39,273 nt of DNA from Rhodobacteraceae bacterium UBA6141. Lineage in GTDB: Bacteria > Pseudomonadota > Alphaproteobacteria > Rhodobacterales > Rhodobacteraceae. Numbering within the stretch: position 1 is the first letter of the stretch; each line of letters opens with the position of its first letter. This document shows positions 18,057 to 25,114 of the stretch, in pieces. The translations under genes were made by a program, and so were the position numbers. The notes below the pieces were generated by a model. The model was not told the DNA's origin and did not search any database. It saw nothing but the letters and a program-made list of their open reading frames with translations. The stretch lies in contig DIVD01000042.1 of the NCBI GenBank assembly GCA_002423245.1, positions 8,747 through 48,019 of the forward strand. The letters run 5' to 3'.

Positions 18057-18980
18057 ATGCAGCCGCTCCGGGGCATTGGCCTCAAAGTCTGCTCGGTCAT
18101 GGTGTTCATGGTCATGTCCACACTGATCAAGCTGGTGTCCGAGGAGATCCCGCCCGGCCAGACGGTGTTCTTCCGCTCTGCCTTCGCGCTGCCGGTGATC
18201 GTCCCCTGGCTGGTGGCGACGGGCGAGTTGCGTGCCGGGATCGTCACCGCAAACCCGCTGGGGCATTTCTGGCGCGGGCTGGCCGGCACGGGAGCGATGG
18301 CCTGCACCTTTGCCGGGCTGGGGCTGCTGCCGCTGCCCGAGGTGACGGCCATCAGCTATGCGGCGCCGCTGCTGACCGTGATCCTGGCCGCGATGTTCCT
18401 GGGCGAACAGGTGCGCCTCTTCCGCATCATGGCCGTCTGCCTCGGCCTTGTCGGCGTGCTGATCGTGCTGTCGCCGCGGCTGACGGCGCTGCGCAGCGAC
18501 GAGATGGCCGCGAGCGAGGCGCTTGGCGCGATGGTGGTGCTGACCGGGGCGCTGTTCGCCGCGCTGGCGCAGGTCTTCGTGCGCAAGCTGGTGTTCGAGG
18601 AACGCACCACCGCCATCGTCTTCTGGTTCTCGGTCAACTCGGCGCTGCTGTCGCTGATCTCGCTGCCCTGGGGCTGGGTCTGGCCCGCGCCGGGCACCGC
18701 GGCGCTGCTGGTCCTGATCGGGCTGGCGGGCGGGGTGGGGCAGGTGTTCCTGACCTCCTCCTACCGCTATGCCGATGCCTCGGTGGTCGCGCCGTTCGAG
18801 TATTCCTCGATGATCCTCGCGCTGGTGGTCGGCTATTTCGTCTTCGGCGAGGTTCCGACGCTGGTGGTGCTGTCGGGCGCGGCGATGGTGGTGGCGGCAG
18901 GCATCCTGATCATGTGGCGCGAGCGGCAACTGGGGCTGGAACGCGCCCGCCAGCGCCAGTCGATGACCCCGCAGGGCTAG
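18057..18980 (+). CDS. DMT-superfamily (EamA) transporter
   Basis: 307 residues from ATG (MQPLRGIGLK) with GGGGGGAGAC upstream. Ten hydrophobic segments form two EamA repeats; typical signatures are TLIKLVSEEIPPGQTVFFRSAFALP, the end of repeat 1 LFLGEQVRLFRIMAVCLGLVGVLIVL-like, and near the C-terminus SYRYADASVVAPFEYSSM and FGEVPT. Such proteins export metabolites or amino acids across the inner membrane; substrate cannot be inferred. It is divergent from metH with a shared 208-nt control region, which might hint at a sulfur or methionine link, but this is only context. Confidence 0.88.
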   Translation: MQPLRGIGLKVCSVMVFMVMSTLIKLVSEEIPPGQTVFFRSAFALPVIVPWLVATGELRAGIVTANPLGHFWRGLAGTGAMACTFAGLGLLPLPEVTAISYAAPLLTVILAAMFLGEQVRLFRIMAVCLGLVGVLIVLSPRLTALRSDEMAASEALGAMVVLTGALFAALAQVFVRKLVFEERTTAIVFWFSVNSALLSLISLPWGWVWPAPGTAALLVLIGLAGGVGQVFLTSSYRYADASVVAPFEYSSMILALVVGYFVFGEVPTLVVLSGAAMVVAAGILIMWRERQLGLERARQRQSMTPQG

Positions 18981-18983
18981 GTG

Positions 18984-19334
18984 TCAGGCGCGCGCCCGGT
19001 CCGCCGTATCCATCCAGATCGTCCCCGGCCCGTCATTGACCAGCGCCACCTGCATGTCGGCGCCGAACTCGCCATTCGCCACGCCGGCGCCAAGGCCGCG
19101 CAGCGCGCTTGAGAAACGCTCGTAGAGCCGGCGCCCCTCATCCGGCGGGGCGGCGGCGGAAAAGCCGGGGCGGTTGCCGCGCGAGGTGTCGGCGGCCAGC
19201 GTGAACGGGCTGACGACCAGCGCCTCGGCCTCGGCCTCGCCATCGCCCTGCATCGCGCAGATCAGGATCAGCAGCCCCGGCCCGATCTCGCCCGTCACGC
19301 CGCGGCCCGCCACCGTGACTCGGGCGGGCGGCAA
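18984..19334 (-). pseudogene. dtd: Decayed D-aminoacyl-tRNA deacylase (dtd) with internal deletion
   Basis: The 116-residue frame (only a TTG start available) is clearly Dtd: ASVTV-like RVTVAGRGVTGEIGPGLL at the start and RFGADMQVSLVNDGP-like EFGADMQVALVNDGPGTIW at the end. Compared with the normal ~145 residues, the first ~10 (MxALIQRV) are gone, and about 29 residues between GDGEAEA and EALVVS (the KxxNLRIFxDxxGKMN block) are deleted. The SQFTL motif, whose Gln is near invariant, reads SPFTL, and NxGPVT reads NDGPGT. It lies 6 nt after the zinc-ribbon gene at the end of the operon. It is most probably non-functional. Confidence 0.78.
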
Positions 19335-19340
19335 GGCGGC

Positions 19341-20450
19341 TCAGCGCATCTGCGAGACCAGCGCCAGAGCGCCAAGCAGCACCAGCGCCGCCAGAACCGC
19401 CAGCGCGATCTTGACCGGCGACCAGGGCCGCTCGCCCTGCACCTTGCCGGTCTGGCCATTGACGACAAAGCGGAAGCTGCGGCCGCGATACCTGTAGGCG
19501 GCGGTCCAGACCGGCAGCAGGATGTGCTTGAAGGTCTCGTTGTAATGCGTGGTGGCCACAGAGGAAACCTGCTGTTCATCCCCGCCGATGTCGCGCCGCA
19601 CATCGCCGAGGATCACGCCTGCCATGATCTCGCGCGCCGCCGCATGGCCCTCGGGCAGCGGGACGGTGTAACCCTCGGCGAGAAAGCCCGACAGGTAATC
19701 CTCGCGGTAGGGCACCAGCGCCGACAGGTCCCAGGGTTGCAGCGCGTCGGTATGGCTGCGCGGCAGGCTTTTCGCGGCCAGCACCAGGAGGTCGTCGAAG
19801 CGCCGCGCGACCATGCCCGAGGCGGGGCGCCAGCGGGTGTGGCGCACCTGTTCGGTGCGCTGCCGGCGCTTGCCGTCCACCATCACGCTGCGGGTGCGGG
19901 TTTCATAATGGTAATCCCCGCGCTGCCCGGCATAGCGGCTGCGGGTATCGGCGTCGAAGGTCCAGAACGGGGTGTAGATGCCCTGCATCTTGCGCCCCTT
20001 GCGCGCGTGGTCGCCAAGGCCCGAGGGCGCGAACCAGCGGCCCTTCAGCCAGGCGCCAAGCGCCTCGCGTGCCGCGTCTTCCGTTACCGCGAAGGGGATC
20101 AGGCCCTGCGGTTTCAGCCTGCGGCTGGTGCCGGTATCGACCACGACCGGCGTGGCGCAGAACGGGCATTCGGCGGCGTGCCGCGCGCCCGTGAACTCCA
20201 CCACCGCGCCGCAATTGGGGCAATGCGTGGTGCGATGTTCGGCCAGTGCCTCGCGCGGCGGGTCGGCCCGCAGGCCCTCGCGCAGGTCGATCTCGGCAAG
20301 GCCGGTCCGCGCCTGCTTGTCGGGCGGGGCGGGGATTTCCTGCACATGGCCGCAATGGCCGCAGACCATCCGGGTCTGGCCGGGGGCAAAGCGCAGGTCG
20401 GCCCCGCATTGCTCGCACGGATAGCGGTGTTCGCGGGCAGTGGCGGGCAA
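19341..20450 (-). CDS. Zinc-ribbon membrane protein (YdjG-like)
   Basis: 369 residues. The only usable start in frame is TTG at 20450, one base after the SPFH gene's stop, so translation is coupled. Two zinc ribbons open the protein (CEQC ... CGHC at about 12-34, and CPNC ... CPFC at about 77-98), resembling the zinc-finger part annotated in databases as PriA-like. The middle is soluble (GIYTPFWTFDADTRSRYAGQRGD) and the C-terminus has one transmembrane helix (ALAVLAALVLLGALALV). B. subtilis YdjG is a comparable zinc-ribbon membrane partner of SPFH protein YdjI. The pairing here suggests it anchors or recruits the SPFH partner at the membrane. Confidence 0.82.
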   Translation of the reverse strand: MPATAREHRYPCEQCGADLRFAPGQTRMVCGHCGHVQEIPAPPDKQARTGLAEIDLREGLRADPPREALAEHRTTHCPNCGAVVEFTGARHAAECPFCATPVVVDTGTSRRLKPQGLIPFAVTEDAAREALGAWLKGRWFAPSGLGDHARKGRKMQGIYTPFWTFDADTRSRYAGQRGDYHYETRTRSVMVDGKRRQRTEQVRHTRWRPASGMVARRFDDLLVLAAKSLPRSHTDALQPWDLSALVPYREDYLSGFLAEGYTVPLPEGHAAAREIMAGVILGDVRRDIGGDEQQVSSVATTHYNETFKHILLPVWTAAYRYRGRSFRFVVNGQTGKVQGERPWSPVKIALAVLAALVLLGALALVSQMR

Positions 20451-20451
20451 G

Positions 20452-21630
20452 TCAGGCCCCCGGCGGCAGCGGCGGCGGAACCTGCGCGAAGAGCCCTGCC
20501 AGCGCCGCGACCTCTCCCGCCGGTTGCCAGCCCGCCATGCCCGCCGTCCAGACCAGGGTGGCGCGGGTCAGCGCGCCCGAGGCCGCCATGCCGCGCAGCG
20601 TGTCGGTGCCGAACGGCCCCTTGCTGGCGCCGGCTTCGGCCAGATGCCACTGCATGTCGGCGGGCGCAGGTGGCGGCGGGGGCGGCGGCGATGCCCCTTG
20701 CCCCGCCTGCGCGCCCGCGCCTTGCCCCGCCGCAGCGCCTTGCCCCGCCGCAGCGCCTTGCCCCGCCGCAGCGCCCCAGGGCCCCGCCGCCGCCATCTGG
20801 CTGCCCATCGCCATGCCGAGCCCGGCGCCGATGCCGGCGCCCATGCCGGAATTGGGCGTTGCCGCCGCCGCCCCCATCGCCTCGGCCGCCGAGAACTGCG
20901 CGTAGCGGCTGAGGTCGCCCACGATCCCCATCGAGGTGCGCTTGTCCAGCGCCGCCTCCACCGCCTCGGGCAGCGAGATGTTCTCGACGTAAAGCTCTGG
21001 GATCGCGAGGCCATAGCCCGCGATGGTGGGCGAGATCGCGGCGGTCACGATGCGCGAGAAGTCGGCGGTATTGCCCGCCATGTCCAGCACCGGGATGCCG
21101 CTGGTGGTCACGACGCGCGAGAATTCCTGCACGATCACGTTGCGGATATGCGCGCTGATCTCGTCGGCGGTGAACTCGCCATCGGTGCCGACGATCTCCT
21201 TGAGGAACAGCGCGGGGTCGGTCACACGCATCGAATAGCTGCCGAAGGCGCGCAGCCGCACCGGCCCGAACTCGGGATCGCGCGCCATCACCGGGTTCTT
21301 CGTGCCCCATTTCAGCCCGTTGAAGCGCACGGTCGAGACGAAGTAGATCTCGGACTTGAAGGGCGAGCGGAAGCCATGGTCCCAGTGCTGGAGCGTGGTC
21401 ATCACCGGCATGTTGTTGGTTTCGAGCTGATAGAGCCCCGGCCCGAACACATCGGCCAGTTGCCCCTCATGCACGAAAACCGCCGCCTGCCCCTCGCGCA
21501 CCGTCAGCTTGGCGCCATACTTGATGGCATGGCCCTCGCGCTCGAAGCGCCAGACCATCGTGTCGCGGCTGTCATCCGTCCAGTGGATGACGTCGATGAA
21601 TTCGCCGCGCAGGAAATCGAAGATGCTCAT
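20452..21630 (-). CDS. SPFH-domain protein with C-terminal GYF_2 domain (YdjI-like)
   Basis: 392 residues, GGAGGAG before the ATG. The SPFH/virion-core-type domain covers about 1-260 (MSIFDFLRGEFIDVIHWTDDS, MVWRFEREGHAIKYGAKLTVREGQAAVFVHEGQ, GPGLYQLETNNMP). Then comes a Gly/Ala/Met-rich linker with an exact three-copy 18-nt repeat (GQGAAA), a polyproline run, and a GYF_2 domain (MQWHLAEAGASKGPFGTDTLRGM, TLVWTAGMAGWQPA). SPFH proteins scaffold membrane microdomains; GYF_2 domains bind proline-rich ligands. It is flanked by the DUF2927 lipoprotein and the zinc-ribbon gene. Confidence 0.88.
   Translation of the reverse strand: MSIFDFLRGEFIDVIHWTDDSRDTMVWRFEREGHAIKYGAKLTVREGQAAVFVHEGQLADVFGPGLYQLETNNMPVMTTLQHWDHGFRSPFKSEIYFVSTVRFNGLKWGTKNPVMARDPEFGPVRLRAFGSYSMRVTDPALFLKEIVGTDGEFTADEISAHIRNVIVQEFSRVVTTSGIPVLDMAGNTADFSRIVTAAISPTIAGYGLAIPELYVENISLPEAVEAALDKRTSMGIVGDLSRYAQFSAAEAMGAAAATPNSGMGAGIGAGLGMAMGSQMAAAGPWGAAAGQGAAAGQGAAAGQGAGAQAGQGASPPPPPPPAPADMQWHLAEAGASKGPFGTDTLRGMAASGALTRATLVWTAGMAGWQPAGEVAALAGLFAQVPPPLPPGA
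20721..20774. repeat. 18-nt tandem repeat in the SPFH linker
   Basis: Three exact copies of CTTGCCCCGCCGCAGCGC, in frame, coding the GQGAAA repeats on the minus strand. Exact identity at all three codon positions points to recent expansion. Confidence 0.93.
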
Positions 21631-21654
21631 GTCGCTCCTCCCTCGGGGGCGGGG

Positions 21655-22617
21655 TCAGCTTTCGCCGCCGATCAGTTCATAGGCCATCCGCTCCACGATC
21701 GGGCGCGCCTCTTCGGGGGTCATCCCCGGACGCAGCCGCTTGTCGTAGAGCATTTTCAGCAGCAACTCGTCATGCCGGGTCAGCAGCGCGAATTCCTCGT
21801 CGTCGTTGAAGATCGAGGGCCGCGCCGAAGGGCTGTCATTGGCAAGGCCCATGCCCTGCGCCACCTCTTCATGGATGCATGACAGGCGCATCCTGTCGGG
21901 ATGCTCCGCCCGGATCACCGCCACCGCGCGGGTATAGACCGAGCTTTGGCCGCTGGAGAAGGCAAAGACCACGCAGAAGGTCGAGGCGGGCAGGTTGACG
22001 ATCGTCGAGAGCGAGACCGGGTCGATCCCCGGCACGATCTGCGTCAGCCGGCTGCCATAGGCGCGGCGTTCATCCTCGTTCAGGATCAGGATGTGGTAGT
22101 TGGCGCTGGCAGCATCGGTCAGGCGGATCGGATGGCCGCTGGCGCGCGACAACCGCGCGGCATAGGCTTCGATCTCGGCCCGGTCGGCGGCGCGCTGCGC
22201 CTCGGGCACGCCGGCGCCGAACTCCACCGCCATGCGGATCGGCTGCTCCCAGCGGCGCAGGCGGCTGGGCGTATCCTGCGGGACGAAGCTGCCGTTGCGG
22301 CTGACATATTCGTCGTGAAGCGCGATCCGGATGAAGTTTTCCGCAAGTTGCCGATCGTTGAACGGCGTGTCGGTGCCGCCGCCATCGGTGCGCAGCAGCC
22401 CCTGCGCCAGCAGCGTCGCCTCCACCCGCGCCAGCCGCGCCCGCATCGCAGCGCTGGCAGCCGAGGGCGTCGCCGCCACCGGCGCCACCGTCCGCGCGGG
22501 CCGCGCCGGGGGCGACGGCACCGGCGCGGGCGGCACCGTCTCCATGCAGGCCGCCAGCAGCCCCGCCATCAGCAGGGCCGCGCCGCCGCGCAGGTGCAGG
22601 CGGGGGCGCCGGGCCAT
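21655..22617 (-). CDS. DUF2927 lipoprotein
   Basis: 320 residues with a lipoprotein signal (RGGAALLMAGLLAAC, Cys at about 24), then a proline/alanine linker and the DUF2927 domain (FNDRQLAENFIRIALHDEY; RWEQPIRMAVEFG; CIHEEVAQGMGLANDSP; FNDDEEFALLTRHDELLLKMLYD). The HEExxQ element looks like a zincin active site that lacks the second His of HExxH, so peptidase activity is possible but unproven. It starts 3 nt after the telA stop, so it is co-translated with the TelA gene and is predicted to act in the periplasm, probably at the outer membrane. Confidence 0.85.
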   Translation of the reverse strand: MARRPRLHLRGGAALLMAGLLAACMETVPPAPVPSPPARPARTVAPVAATPSAASAAMRARLARVEATLLAQGLLRTDGGGTDTPFNDRQLAENFIRIALHDEYVSRNGSFVPQDTPSRLRRWEQPIRMAVEFGAGVPEAQRAADRAEIEAYAARLSRASGHPIRLTDAASANYHILILNEDERRAYGSRLTQIVPGIDPVSLSTIVNLPASTFCVVFAFSSGQSSVYTRAVAVIRAEHPDRMRLSCIHEEVAQGMGLANDSPSARPSIFNDDEEFALLTRHDELLLKMLYDKRLRPGMTPEEARPIVERMAYELIGGES

Positions 22618-22620
22618 CGC

Positions 22621-23805
22621 CTAGACAGGGCTGCCGATACGGGCGCCGGTGCCGGCCCTGCCGGCGCTGGCGGCGGCGAGCCTGTCGCGCAGCTCCGCCT
22701 CCATCTTCTGCAACTCGGTTTCGGCACTGGCGCGGCGGGCCTTGCCTTCGTCGGCGATGCGCAGGCTGTCCTCGATGGTGGCGATCAGTTCGGCATTGGC
22801 GGCCTTCACCGCCTCGATGTCGAACACCCCCCGCTCCATTTCCGTGCGCACGGCGGCATTGGCGCTGCGCAGGTTCCTGGCGTTGGCGGTCAGCAGGTCG
22901 TTGGTCAGGTCGCTCGCCTCGCGCACGGCGGCGGCGGCCTCGCTGGTCCGCTGGATCGTCACCGCCTGAGCAAGCTGCGTCTCCCACAGCGGCACGGTGT
23001 TGACGAGCGTGGAGTTGATCCGGGTCACGAGGCTCTTGTCATTCTCCTGCACCAGCCGGATCGAGGGCAGGGACTGCATCGTCACCTGCCGCGTCAGCTT
23101 CAGGTCGTGCACCCGGCGTTCCAGATCGTCGCGCAGGGCGCGCAGGTCGCGCAGCTCCTGCGCCGCCCTCACCTGATCGGCCTCGGACGCGGCGGCAAGC
23201 GCGGCCTCCCTTTCCGGGATCAGCGCGGCGTCGATCTCGCGCAGCTTCTCCTCGCCCGCGGCGATGTAGATCGCCAGCTGGTCATAGAAGGCGAGGGTCT
23301 TTTCATAGAGCATGTCGAGCGACTTGATGTCCTTCAGCAGCCTGTGCTCATGCGCCAGCAGCGTGTCGGTGATCCTGTCGATCTGGCCCTGCACATCCTC
23401 GAACCGGGCGACGAACCGGGCAAAGGGCGCGCCGCGCCCCAGCAGCTTTTCCCACCAGCTCGGCTTGCGGCGCACGTCGAGTTCGGAGACCGAAAAGCCG
23501 CGGATCGTGGTCACCATCTCGCGCAGGGAATCGCCGGCGGGGCCGATATCCTTGGTCTTCACATCGGCCAGCATCGCCTGGCTGATCTGCTGCAACTCCG
23601 CCTGCGCGGCAGAGCCGAAGCCGATGATGGAGCCGGAATCGCCAAGGTCGATTTCCGCCATCGCCTTGCGGATGCTGCCGGCGAGCGGCTCGGGCGCCGC
23701 GGCCAGCGGCACGATCTCGCTGCCCGGCTCTGGCAGGGGCGTTGCGGCCAGTGTCTCGACCTCGGCAAGGTCGGTGGCGGCTTGCTGGCGGTTGGTGTCG
23801 GTCAT
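22621..23805 (-). CDS. telA: TelA/KlaC-family toxic anion resistance protein
   Basis: 394 residues, cytoplasmic and strongly helical. The TelA domain is recognisable in SIIGFGSAAQAELQQISQAML, VRRKPSWWEKLLGRG, FARFVARFEDVQGQIDRITDTLLAHEHRLLKDIKSLDMLYEKT, and the C-terminal VQENDKSLVTRINSTLVNTVPLWETQLAQA with SEAAAAVREASDLTNDLL. The family was named for plasmid tellurite resistance and is linked to membrane and envelope stress; the mechanism is unknown. It is preceded by the XpaC-like gene, the same pairing as in Firmicutes (xpaC with telA). Confidence 0.93.
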   Translation of the reverse strand: MTDTNRQQAATDLAEVETLAATPLPEPGSEIVPLAAAPEPLAGSIRKAMAEIDLGDSGSIIGFGSAAQAELQQISQAMLADVKTKDIGPAGDSLREMVTTIRGFSVSELDVRRKPSWWEKLLGRGAPFARFVARFEDVQGQIDRITDTLLAHEHRLLKDIKSLDMLYEKTLAFYDQLAIYIAAGEEKLREIDAALIPEREAALAAASEADQVRAAQELRDLRALRDDLERRVHDLKLTRQVTMQSLPSIRLVQENDKSLVTRINSTLVNTVPLWETQLAQAVTIQRTSEAAAAVREASDLTNDLLTANARNLRSANAAVRTEMERGVFDIEAVKAANAELIATIEDSLRIADEGKARRASAETELQKMEAELRDRLAAASAGRAGTGARIGSPV

Positions 23806-23844
23806 GCAGAGCGGTCCCCTTGCGCGGCGCGGTCGATGCGGCGC

Positions 23845-24777
23845 CTATGTCCTTGTCTCGGCTCCGTCGCGCAGCAGCCCCTCGCGGGCCAGCCGCTCGC
23901 GCAGCACGTCGATCTCGACGGTCAGGTCGGTGCGGTCGTCGGTCAACAGGGTCTGGCTGCGGGCGGCGAAACTCGCCTCCAGTTCGTCCAGAAAGCCTTC
24001 GTATTGCGCGCGGGCGGCGGCGTCGCGGCTGCGAAGCCACAGGTCGGCGAACTTTGCCGTCGCGTTGCGCGCGCCCTCGAGATAGACGCCAAGCCAGCGC
24101 CGGGCCGCCGTCAGGTCGCGCGGATCGCTCTCGACCCGGGCGAACATCTCGCGCACGGTTGCCTCGAAGCGGGCGACGCGGGCGATCAGCACCTGCTCGC
24201 CGGTGCGCCCGATCGCCTCGCGCATCGCCGCCAGGTGACGCTCGCCTTCCTCCAGCACCCGCGCCACGCGCCCGGACTGGAAGGCATCGGCGCCCGCCGC
24301 CCGCTTGTCGCGCAAGGGGTCAACGCCGAAGGCCAGCACATGCAGCGCCGCCGCCACCACGCCGAAGATGGCGGGCGCCAGCATCGCGCCGGGTTCGGCA
24401 GCGGCCGGGGCCGCTGCCGGGTCCACCGCCGCCAGCGCCACGCCGATGCCGGTCAGCACCGCGCCGAACAGCTTGCGCGGGATCGCCGGGCGCCGGGCGG
24501 CGGCGCGGGCGTCGAAAGCCGCCTGGGCGCGCACGCCTTCCGAGGTCAGCCAGGCCCCGCCCCACAGGATCGCCAGCGCGCCCAGATCGGTCGCAAGCCC
24601 GAGCGCGCCGCCGGAAAAGGCGGTGAACAGCAGCGGCACGGGGGCAAGGAACAGAAGGTTGCGGCGCGCGCGCATCGGCTCTGGCCCGCGCGCCTGGCGC
24701 AGCCCGGCGGGCGCGGGCTCCGGGCGCGTCCCGGCCTCGCCGCCCGGCGAGTGGCGTGCGCCAAAGCGTTGCGCCAT
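23845..24777 (-). CDS. XpaC-like (5-bromo-4-chloroindolyl phosphate hydrolysis family) membrane protein
   Basis: 310 residues from an ATG that overlaps the stop of the upstream small gene (TGATG). It has a basic N-terminus, three to four transmembrane segments (NLLFLAPVPLLFTAFSGGALG, LGALAILWGGAWL, FGAVLTGIGVALAAV, APAIFGVVAAALHVLAF), then a soluble helical domain (RVLEEGERHLAAMREAIG, VARFEATVREMFARVESDPRDLTAARRWLGVYLEGA) typical of XpaC. The family name reflects a colony-colour phenotype, not a proven enzyme activity. The soluble part most likely works with TelA coded 39 nt downstream. Confidence 0.85.
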   Translation of the reverse strand: MAQRFGARHSPGGEAGTRPEPAPAGLRQARGPEPMRARRNLLFLAPVPLLFTAFSGGALGLATDLGALAILWGGAWLTSEGVRAQAAFDARAAARRPAIPRKLFGAVLTGIGVALAAVDPAAAPAAAEPGAMLAPAIFGVVAAALHVLAFGVDPLRDKRAAGADAFQSGRVARVLEEGERHLAAMREAIGRTGEQVLIARVARFEATVREMFARVESDPRDLTAARRWLGVYLEGARNATAKFADLWLRSRDAAARAQYEGFLDELEASFAARSQTLLTDDRTDLTVEIDVLRERLAREGLLRDGAETRT

Positions 24778-24986
24778 CAAAGCCCCTCCAGCCAGCCCGC
24801 AGAGGTGCCGACGATCAGCAGGAACAGCGCGGCATAGGCAAGCTTCGGCACCGCGCCCGAGCCCTGCACCGGACCCGGCACCAGGGGTCCGGCGCTGCGG
24901 GCAAGGCCGGCGATACCGCGCGCCAGCCACAGCACCGCAGCCACCAGAACGGCGGCAAGCACGAGGAGAAGCACAAGTCTTTGCAT
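24777..24986 (-). CDS. Small two-helix membrane protein at the head of the telA operon
   Basis: 69 residues (MQRLVLLLVLAAVL...). Two hydrophobic helices (residues ~3-26 and ~50-66) are joined by a proline/glycine loop. Its stop overlaps the start of the XpaC-like gene, which shows coupling. A start at 25013 (TTG) would add nine residues. No family is recognised. The 128-nt gap upstream, before the rluB stop, should hold the operon promoter (minus strand), where nothing beyond a GGCAAAACGCC-type hairpin is obvious. Confidence 0.65.
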   Translation of the reverse strand: MQRLVLLLVLAAVLVAAVLWLARGIAGLARSAGPLVPGPVQGSGAVPKLAYAALFLLIVGTSAGWLEGL

Positions 24987-25114
24987 CGGTACCCCGATCC
25001 GCTCCGGCGGCAAAACGCCTCTTTGCCGCCATCATAAGAGAAGCCCGGCGCGGGTGCCAGCGCCAAGGCGGCAGGGCGGCCATTCCCGCCCTTGCACCCT
25101 CGCCGCCGCCCGGG

